From: Mycobacterium noviomagense
GTDB taxonomy: Bacteria > Actinomycetota > Actinomycetes > Mycobacteriales > Mycobacteriaceae
Reading direction: 5' to 3'
Length of the DNA stretch: 64,000 nt
NCBI RefSeq assembly: GCF_010731635.1
Contig: NZ_AP022583.1
Coordinates: 2,170,001 to 2,234,000, forward strand
Shown here: positions 55,071 to 61,530 of the stretch, piece by piece
How the letters are laid out: each line of letters begins with the position of its first letter
Numbering within the stretch: position 1 is the first letter of the stretch
Position numbers and translations under genes: made by a program
Notes under the pieces: model-generated
What the model saw: the letters and a program-made list of their open reading frames with translations, nothing else
The model's database searches: none
What the model was told of the DNA's origin: nothing

Positions 55071-57256
55071 CGAGCGATGCTCTTCGTCGCTCCGGTATGG
55101 CAGGCCAGAAACCAGGCCAGGTGGTAGTTGGCGACCGTTTTGTCGCCGACTACCAGCGCGTCGATGGCGGCCATCAATTGCCAATTGCCGATTTGCTCGT
55201 GATTGACACGATCGGGGTAGCTTTCAAGCACCTTGGCACTCAATTTCGCCAACTCTTCGTGGAGCACCTCTACTTCCTTCTCGACAACGCCGGTGCCTCT
55301 GAAGGCGGCGATAGCCAACGTGTGGGCGAGCCGGGGCAAGCCGTCGCGCCAATGAGTTGCTTGGTTAAGTTCCCAGCCCAGTTCTTCGATTTCCGGTGCG
55401 TGCCGCGGCCGCGGCGAGGTGGGAACCGGCTCGTCGCCTTGGGCGGGCAAAGAGTGGATAGGACTGTAGCTGGCGACGACGCTCACCTCGCCCAGCAGGG
55501 ATTCGATTCCGCCGCGGCGGCGCGCCGGCTCGAGCAAGCTGACAGCGGCGGGCAGTTCGACGTCGGGTGGTATCCAACCGTTCGCCAGATCGGTCACTAA
55601 TACCGTTGTGCCATCCGGGCGTTCGCCAGCGGCCCAGGCCAGCCGTGGTTCCTGGCGCGCCACAAAGTCCACAAGCCGCTGCAGCCGGGACCGCGCGGTC
55701 GCCTCGGCCGACGAAGCGCCCGCGACGGCGCCGGCCGCGGTGGCAGCGACGGTTTGAGCGCCCAGGCTCGACGAAGACGATGATCCCGCCGATGTCGACG
55801 GTGTGGTTGGTTGCCTCACCACAGCGGATTGACCAATGTTGGTTTGTGCGCCTGTTGGGTGGACCGGTGCCGATCCCGGTGCTGCGGCCGCGGGTGACGG
55901 CGGGGTAGGCGATGGTGCAGGTGTCGCAGGGGCTGCTGCAGCCGCAGGCCGCAGGTCGGCACCGTAGGCGGGCAACGGACCCGGGGTGGGCGGAGGTGGG
56001 GCAGGGGCCATCGCCGGGCCGGCCACCATCGGCGTGGGCGGCGGAGCTTCTGGCGCTGCTGCATGTTGGACCGGCGGAGGCGTGTCATACATGGGCGCGT
56101 GCACCGGCGCGTTGACTGCTGCCGTCGGCGTGGTCGGCGCGGTCGGTGGTGCCTGAGCCTCCGCTGGTGCTGTTGGAGCGGGAGGCATTGCGCTCTCGGC
56201 CAACGACCCCGGTGCACCTGCTTGCAGGCCCTGGTCGAAACTGTGCATCAAACTGGCCGGAGTCAACCCTTGGGGAGGGCCCTGTGCCGTGGTGAGCGGA
56301 GTGCCCGGGAGCGATGTTGGAGTAGAAGGTACCGATGCAGTGCTTGGCAGCGACGGGCTACCCGTGGCGGAGAACGATGGCGCAGCGGACGGGACAGGCG
56401 CTCTCGGCACGGGCGGCGCCGCGGGTGGCTGTCCGGGCTGTCTTAGATAAGTGTCAGGGGTACTTGGAATTCCGCCGGTTGCTGGCGGGAGTGGCGCGGC
56501 AGGCGCGGCTTGTCCGGGCTGCCTGGAGTAATTGTCAGGTGTACTTGCAGGGGTGCCAGTAGCTGGTGCGAGTGGTGGTGAGGGTGCGGCCTGTCCGGGC
56601 TGTCTTAAATAATTGTCAGAGGTAGATGTAGGTGAGCTGGGTTGGCCCAGCATGCTCTGCACTTGCCGTTGAATGGTATTTTCGTCTGGCTGTGGGTACA
56701 GGCTCTGGAGATCTATGCCATGGGATTTGGCAAACACGTACGCCGACTGGCCGCCCTCCTGGTTTAGAACACTCTGCATCGCGTCGATCACGTTGGCGCC
56801 GTACTTTGCTGCAGCCTGATTCGCTTGCCGTTGGCTGTCGGCGACCACACCCACAATTTTTGCAAGCTTCGTCGCCGCCGGCTCTTTCGACGTCTCGATG
56901 TCTTCTATCTGCTTATTGCCATGTGCCGCCAGTTCACGCAATTCGGATTGGAGGCTCTCGGCATTGTCGCGCGCGGTGTTATACATGTCCTTCTTGGCAC
57001 CATTTTTTGAGGCTACTTCGCGAGCGTGGTTTTCTCCTTGCTGGAGCTTCTCACGCGTATCGTCCGCCGTTATGCCCTTTTGCTCGGGCAGCGCACCTGT
57101 GCGAGCTTTGAACAAGTTGTCCGCAAGATGGTTGTATCCCGTTTCGACGTTCGAACGGTTATCTGCACCGACGCCCATGGCTGCCAGTGCAGTGTCGTAG
57201 GGCCACTGAGGGCCGACGAGCAGCAAATCCCATTTGCCTTGTGGAAAATCACTCAT
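55067..57256 (-). CDS. Large Pro/Ala/Thr-rich protein, Rv3899c-like C-terminal domain
   Basis: A 729-residue protein in three parts. Residues 1 to about 215 are helical and start with WDLLLVGPQWPYDTALAAMG, then a charged coiled region. Residues ~215-515 are a Pro/Ala/Ser/Thr-rich linker with four spaced repeats of the type DNYLRQPGQAAP, DNYSRQPGQAAP and DTYLRQPGQPPA. Residues ~515-729 are an ordered C-terminal domain (LVDFVARQEPRLAWAAGERP, VTDLANGWIPPDVELP, ELGWELNQATHWRDGLPRLA). By memory this end resembles Rv3899c, encoded beside the CpnT toxin locus in M. tuberculosis. It may be an ESX substrate or accessory protein. Start 57256 (57262 possible). Confidence 0.7.
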   Translation of the reverse strand: MSDFPQGKWDLLLVGPQWPYDTALAAMGVGADNRSNVETGYNHLADNLFKARTGALPEQKGITADDTREKLQQGENHAREVASKNGAKKDMYNTARDNAESLQSELRELAAHGNKQIEDIETSKEPAATKLAKIVGVVADSQRQANQAAAKYGANVIDAMQSVLNQEGGQSAYVFAKSHGIDLQSLYPQPDENTIQRQVQSMLGQPSSPTSTSDNYLRQPGQAAPSPPLAPATGTPASTPDNYSRQPGQAAPAAPLPPATGGIPSTPDTYLRQPGQPPAAPPVPRAPVPSAAPSFSATGSPSLPSTASVPSTPTSLPGTPLTTAQGPPQGLTPASLMHSFDQGLQAGAPGSLAESAMPPAPTAPAEAQAPPTAPTTPTAAVNAPVHAPMYDTPPPVQHAAAPEAPPPTPMVAGPAMAPAPPPPTPGPLPAYGADLRPAAAAAPATPAPSPTPPSPAAAAPGSAPVHPTGAQTNIGQSAVVRQPTTPSTSAGSSSSSSLGAQTVAATAAGAVAGASSAEATARSRLQRLVDFVARQEPRLAWAAGERPDGTTVLVTDLANGWIPPDVELPAAVSLLEPARRRGGIESLLGEVSVVASYSPIHSLPAQGDEPVPTSPRPRHAPEIEELGWELNQATHWRDGLPRLAHTLAIAAFRGTGVVEKEVEVLHEELAKLSAKVLESYPDRVNHEQIGNWQLMAAIDALVVGDKTVANYHLAWFLACHTGATKSIAR

Positions 57257-57828
57257 GCGCACATCCGTTCGATCGACGCCGACACAGTTTTCTCTGTTTG
57301 TCGTGCGGAGTCGATTTCGGGATGGCTAACGTCAGCCATGTAATCGACCGCAAGCAACTGGTACACATTCGCGAGTTTGCGAACCGCCTGGGCGAGATCG
57401 GGGGGAGTTGCGGGCTCATCAACCAGGGCTGTCGTTAGATACCTGCTGCCACTATCGAGTGCCAGCCATCCCCCCACGGCTACTGTCTGTTTCGCGACCT
57501 GATCGTCGCCTAAGTACAGTGATCTGCCCAATTCGTTTGCATGGTGCACTTTCTGGTAGGCCGCACATACATTTGCTTTCGCCTCGCTGACTTCCTGACT
57601 TGTAAAGGTTGGCGCCGCCGGAGCAGGAGGTGGTTTATTGCCCGGCGTTGGACGAAACCAGGCGCCGATCGCGATGCCACCAATTACCGCGAGTGCGGTC
57701 ACGAGCAGAATGCGCTTCACCCACTGCGATGGCTGCCGTGCCGTTGGCGGCCCTATGGGTGGCCATGGCGGTGGCACTGCCGATGGGCCCGGAGGTCGTG
57801 CAGATGGCGGGGGCGGCAACTGCGACAT
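57253..57828 (-). CDS. Membrane-anchored protein with Pro-rich cytoplasmic tail
   Basis: A 191-residue protein. The Pro-rich N-terminus (PPPPSARPPGPSAVPPPWPP) is followed by one membrane helix at about residues 39-59 (RILLVTALAVIGGIAIGAWF) and an external helical domain. That domain has two cysteines (NVCAAYQKVH and IERMCA at the very end) that could pair. The stop overlaps the start of the proline-rich gene by four bases. It is the first gene of a four-gene minus-strand unit (57828 to 53232). Similar proteins occur next to Rv3899c-like genes. The function is unknown. Confidence 0.7.
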   Translation of the reverse strand: MSQLPPPPSARPPGPSAVPPPWPPIGPPTARQPSQWVKRILLVTALAVIGGIAIGAWFRPTPGNKPPPAPAAPTFTSQEVSEAKANVCAAYQKVHHANELGRSLYLGDDQVAKQTVAVGGWLALDSGSRYLTTALVDEPATPPDLAQAVRKLANVYQLLAVDYMADVSHPEIDSARQTEKTVSASIERMCA

Positions 57829-58251
57829 GGACTTGATCGTATCGCTCCTTCGCGATCACGGTAGTCACGTCTCTCGTGGCAGCTAGTTCGGCATTGCGTG
57901 GCGTCAATATGTTCCTGAATCCATGGCGGTCAGTGTGGCTCCCCTAGCTGTTGCCGAGACGCCGGCGCCTTCGGGTCTATAAAATGTCCCGCGCTAACCG
58001 TGTGAAATATTGCCGAGGCTTATTGCAGAATGCCTTTTGAGCGCGTGGTCGGACGGTGTTTCGAGACGAACATGCCGGGCGAAGCGACATCAGGGACCTC
58101 AAATGCAGGGTGTACTTAATCGTTAGATAACAATTCGCGGTCTGCAACGCACCGCATGGCCACAGGTGGAGGCTTGTGTCGTCTATGTATGCGGGAATGC
58201 CGAGCCTTGATCCGCTTCTATTTTCTAGCCTATTCGCACAACATCGATGGA
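57829..58251. other. AT-richer intergenic region
   Basis: About 420 bases separating the immunity-type gene from the membrane-anchor gene. It is clearly lower in GC than the rest of the window and has no recognisable gene. It should hold the promoter of the downstream four-gene unit, but I could not fix its elements. Confidence 0.45.
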
Positions 58252-58728
58252 CTATTTGAGGCCCTCCCGTATCATCTGCTCAATCTCCTCAACCGATTTA
58301 GTCATCAGATGACTGAAAATAGTGGCGTTAACGACAGATAGTATGGCGCAATCATCATTCGAACAAATCTCATGGCCTCCCTCGGCCTGAGAAACTCTGA
58401 TATCACGCGCGTATCCGCGCCTGGCAAGTTCGACGCCTAATGACCCAGATGCAAGGCTTTGACACGCGGTCGTTGCCCAGTCCCAGATAAGGTACTTCTC
58501 CGTGAGATCGAAACTCGATAGCTTAGCGGCGCCATTCCGCCGCTGTCCGCGGTCGTTTACAGTGTCCACTATCCACCAAGTTTCATCATTGCGGAGATGA
58601 ACAGAATAGTCAGACGATCTGAAGAGGATTCGGCAGTCACTACAGTCCGTCGAGACAGAAATATTGCCGCCGCCCATTGCAGGTGCCCACTGGTACCAGT
58701 GCATCGACAACCGAGCAAAATCCACCAC
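58252..58728 (-). CDS. Putative immunity protein for the TNT-domain toxin
   Basis: A 158-residue cytosolic-type protein with no signal or membrane helix. It is acidic, has paired cysteines (DCSDC near residue 28 and EICSNDDC near 122) and patterns such as DETWWIVDTVND and LTEKYLIWDWATTA. The latter recalls the Imm61/IFT group that inhibits TNT toxins, but similarity is weak and this is inference mainly from position. The ATG overlaps the toxin stop by one base. GC content is much lower than in neighbouring genes, as often seen for horizontally exchanged immunity genes. Confidence 0.6.
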   Translation of the reverse strand: MVDFARLSMHWYQWAPAMGGGNISVSTDCSDCRILFRSSDYSVHLRNDETWWIVDTVNDRGQRRNGAAKLSSFDLTEKYLIWDWATTACQSLASGSLGVELARRGYARDIRVSQAEGGHEICSNDDCAILSVVNATIFSHLMTKSVEEIEQMIREGLK

Positions 58729-60686
58729 TAGTTGGTCCTCCTAAGAAATCCCCACCTGACCAGCTCTTCGACGCTACCACTGTTCCCGAATTCGTCGATT
58801 ATTCGATACTGAGTGGCTCCACCAGGTTGATGAAACCATGGTGCTGCTTGGGACTGTTCTATACGCCAGCCAGGAGGAAGCGCGTTGGGGTCGTTGACGA
58901 CGTATTTGAAATAGGGTTTGAGCGCGCTTTCTGGCGGAAGTGAGAGCTGGGCGAAGGGAGTTCCTTCCGGAGCCAGGTAGGCACCGCCCGGATAGCCGAA
59001 GCGGCCCAGCTCTGTCCCCGCCGGTAGGTGAGCATCGGGGATGACAGTGCCAGCTATGGCGTAGGGCTTGCTCGCAATACTGTCGTCCGGGTAGATGAGG
59101 CTACCGTCGGCGGCGGTGAATTCTGGACCCGGCTCGACGGGATGGTATCCCTCGAATAGCGGCGAATCGTGCGGTAAAGGTTGTGGGACCTGACCGGGCG
59201 GGTGGGGAACCTCCGGGCCGGCGCCCGGCAGTGCCGGTTCGTGCGTCGGCGGTGAAGCGGGATGCTCGGCTGCAGTTAACGGACCCGGGTGCTCGGCGGT
59301 AGGGGCGACCGGAGAGTGCGGCATCGAAGCTTGCTCGGCAAGGTTTTGCGCAGCACCTGCTGCCCTGGTCTCGGCCGCGGCGAAGGCTCGGGGCAAAACG
59401 TTGTCTGACGTGATACCAGCGCTAGAGGCGAGTCCTTCGCGGGTGAAAAGGGTCTTCAGGCCTTGCCAGGCGGCCTCGCCACCTGCCTTGAGTTCGGGCG
59501 CTCCAACCGCCAGGGTGACGGCGGTTAGAAGCGGTTCATCGGTGGCTTGGGCGCGGCCGGGGTCGAGCGTGCGAGTGCCTACAAGCTTTCCGTCCTTGAA
59601 GGTGTAGTAGGTACCCGTGCCCTGGTCGAAGATTTCGCCGGTGCCGTTCTTAAGCTGGCCGGTGACCTGTACTGGCTGCCCGTCGGCGGTGTAGCCGAAC
59701 AGGAAATGGCCGTCGGGGCTGGAGCGCATCGCCGACGGGTCGACGTTGTTGTAATCGGGCAGATTGCCGAGGGTGTTCAGGGCATCGGCGAGGTTTTTCT
59801 TGAGCTGGGGCAGACTCGCCAAAGCGGCCTGTCCCTCGGGCGAGCCTTGGCCTTTGGTGTAGGCGGTGGCCAGTGCGTCATCGATGGCCTTCTGCGCGGC
59901 TCGCACCTTGGCCATCTGATCGACGACGGCCTGATTCGTGACCCGTCTGATGTCGGCTAGTTCGCTGGCCTCTAGCCCAGATGGTGGAATGTTCCCAGGG
60001 TCTTGATTTTTGGTCTCTTCCGCGTCGACTGCTTGGATCGCAGTCGGGTCGTATCCGTCAGTGCGCAGGCTGGCCGACGCCCGCTGCAGGTAGTCGGAGT
60101 AACCGGCGCGGATTGACTGCAGCTGGGCCAGGGTGGACGCCGTGTCGCCGATGGCTTCCTGCTCACAGTCGGCGATGTATTGTTCGAGCCTCGATATGTC
60201 GTCTTCAAGATCGGCGATGTCGTCGGGGTCGTCGGCTTCGGCAAGCAGGTACGCATCGTAGTTGATGAGTTCTTCTGCTTGGCCGATCCAGTCGTCGAGC
60301 GTTTTTAGTCGGTCGTCGAGAGTCGAAATCAGCACCCCGCAGGTTCGCTGCGCCTCCGCTAGCGTGGCGGCGACGTTTTCCAAATCAACAGCGATCTTGG
60401 GCAACTGGGCGGCCTGCGCCCCAAGCGACTGGGTAACTCGCTGCACCTCCGCAGAGTCGTTGATCGGATGCTGGCAGCCCTCCCGATTCCAGGACGACTC
60501 AAACCGGCGGCGGGCATCCGCGAATGCGCGATCGGACTCGGCGGTCGATTGACCCGCGTTGCGAAACGCCTCCGCCAGATCGGAAATCTGTGCCGGGCGG
60601 CCGGCTTGAAGGCTGTGGTTGATTGCCCACGGGTCGCCGCCGGCTGCGGCGATCAGCTTTCCGAGATCTATGTGTTGAAGTTGCAC
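58728..60686 (-). CDS. TNT-domain (CpnT-type) toxin protein
   Basis: A 652-residue protein. The N-terminal ~300 residues are a helical, EspB/ESX-like domain (LIAAAGGDPWAINHSLQAGR, then coiled-coil segments), followed by a linker and a Pro/Ala-rich stretch. The C-terminal ~130 residues form a TNT NAD-glycohydrolase fold: GTELGRFGYPGGAYLAPEGT, LSLPPESALKPYFKYVV and APWFHQPGGATQYR. The usual Arg before xLPP is Leu here and the usual PYH is PYF, so activity may be reduced. GTG at 60686 is chosen because the same GTG overlaps DUF2563 in the sister copy upstream. The longer frame to 60839 is read out of the decayed DUF2563 gene. No signal peptide is seen, so ESX export is likely. Confidence 0.85.
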   Translation of the reverse strand: MQLQHIDLGKLIAAAGGDPWAINHSLQAGRPAQISDLAEAFRNAGQSTAESDRAFADARRRFESSWNREGCQHPINDSAEVQRVTQSLGAQAAQLPKIAVDLENVAATLAEAQRTCGVLISTLDDRLKTLDDWIGQAEELINYDAYLLAEADDPDDIADLEDDISRLEQYIADCEQEAIGDTASTLAQLQSIRAGYSDYLQRASASLRTDGYDPTAIQAVDAEETKNQDPGNIPPSGLEASELADIRRVTNQAVVDQMAKVRAAQKAIDDALATAYTKGQGSPEGQAALASLPQLKKNLADALNTLGNLPDYNNVDPSAMRSSPDGHFLFGYTADGQPVQVTGQLKNGTGEIFDQGTGTYYTFKDGKLVGTRTLDPGRAQATDEPLLTAVTLAVGAPELKAGGEAAWQGLKTLFTREGLASSAGITSDNVLPRAFAAAETRAAGAAQNLAEQASMPHSPVAPTAEHPGPLTAAEHPASPPTHEPALPGAGPEVPHPPGQVPQPLPHDSPLFEGYHPVEPGPEFTAADGSLIYPDDSIASKPYAIAGTVIPDAHLPAGTELGRFGYPGGAYLAPEGTPFAQLSLPPESALKPYFKYVVNDPNALPPGWRIEQSQAAPWFHQPGGATQYRIIDEFGNSGSVEELVRWGFLRRTN

Positions 60687-60975
60687 CTCACCGCGTCCAG
60701 CATCTACTTCTGGCGTTCGTGATATCGGTGGACGCCCACTCAGCCGTACCGACCTGGCCGTTGATGCTACGGGTATTCGGTGAGCTCGCCGTCTCGTCGT
60801 GGTGGGTGCGGAGTTGGCTGACCGCTCCGAGGCATTCAAGCGGTCCGGCGAACACGACGAATAATTCGCCGAGCGGTGACGTCCCGTAACGGGTTACGAA
60901 CCCCAACATCGATATGCCTCCCGCCATGTACGGATCGGCCACGGCGCGCCGCGGTGACACGGTGTCGACGACTAT
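60668..60975 (-). pseudogene. Decayed DUF2563 gene (downstream module copy)
   Basis: Reading from about 60975, the frame gives VVDTVSPRRAVADPYMAGG and GAVSQLRTHH. It aligns without gaps over 44 positions (AGG, GTS, F..F, AVSQ..THH shared) with the intact DUF2563 protein at 61139-61453. It then loses similarity through indels and ends in another frame as LDAVRCNFNT, matching LDAVRWNSAT of the intact gene. The start codon has become ATA beside a threefold GGATAG repeat. It is therefore a frameshifted, startless duplicate. Confidence 0.8.
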
Positions 60976-61022
60976 CCCTATCCCTATCCGAAACTGCCAT
61001 TAAGGGAGCGACGACACATTCC

Positions 61023-61157
61023 TTAGCGGTTTGGTGCCAGAAACGTTGTGCCACAGAACATCGCAGCACAGCCGCTTTGGGAGCTGGCATCCACCTGCCA
61101 CGGGTCGCCACGGGCCGCGGCGATGAGCAGCGGGACGCTTATGTAGCGGAGTTCCAC
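61023..61157 (-). pseudogene. Remnant of a TNT-gene N-terminus (upstream module copy)
   Basis: A GTG overlapping the end of the intact DUF2563 gene opens a 44-codon frame. Its first part, VELRYISVPLLIAAARGDPW, matches VQLQHIDLGKLIAAAGGDPW at the start of the intact toxin gene. Similarity fades after about 29 residues and a TAA ends the frame. The offset between GTG and the DUF2563 stop (16 bases) is the same as in the sister copy. Confidence 0.8.
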
Positions 61158-61453
61158 CGCACCGCGTCCAACTTCACCGTATTGCGGTCCTCCATATCGG
61201 TGAACGCCGTAGCAGCGGTACGGGCCTTGTTGGCGACGTCGCTGAGGGTCTGTTGGTGGGCCCGCAGTTTCGTAGTGTGGTGAGTGTGTGCCTGACTGAC
61301 CGCCTCGTGGAACTCGTGCGCCGCCGGGAAGTCGCCGAACATCCCCGCCACCGCAGACGTGCCCGCCAGGTGAGCGGCGCCGTCACCGGCATGCCCGCCA
61401 GCGCGGTGGGAATCATCGGCTCCCGAATGCAGCAACCCAGTGTCGATGAACAT
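61139..61453 (-). CDS. DUF2563 family protein (ESX-associated small helical protein)
   Basis: A 104-residue WXG100-sized protein of the DUF2563 family. It begins MFIDTGLLHSGADDSHRAGG and contains GMFGDFPAAHEFHEAVSQAH, then a second helix ending with FTDMEDRNTVKLDAVRW. It folds as two helices without a WXG turn, and such proteins commonly precede large ESX-type substrates in mycobacteria. GGAAGGGG lies six bases before the ATG at 61453. Its natural partner gene just downstream is a remnant, so it now precedes the toxin of the other module copy. Confidence 0.85.
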   Translation of the reverse strand: MFIDTGLLHSGADDSHRAGGHAGDGAAHLAGTSAVAGMFGDFPAAHEFHEAVSQAHTHHTTKLRAHQQTLSDVANKARTAATAFTDMEDRNTVKLDAVRWNSAT

Positions 61454-61530
61454 CGTGACCCCTTCCGAAGCTGCAGTAACGCTACTCCGGGTTGCCACCC
61501 CGTCAATTCACCCCAACCGCCGCCAGCGGC

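Noticed and set aside
60687..60839. N-terminal extension of the TNT-domain gene to 60839
   Set aside because: The extra 51 codons are read out of frame from the decayed DUF2563 gene. The sister module has its GTG at the equivalent place, which supports 60686.
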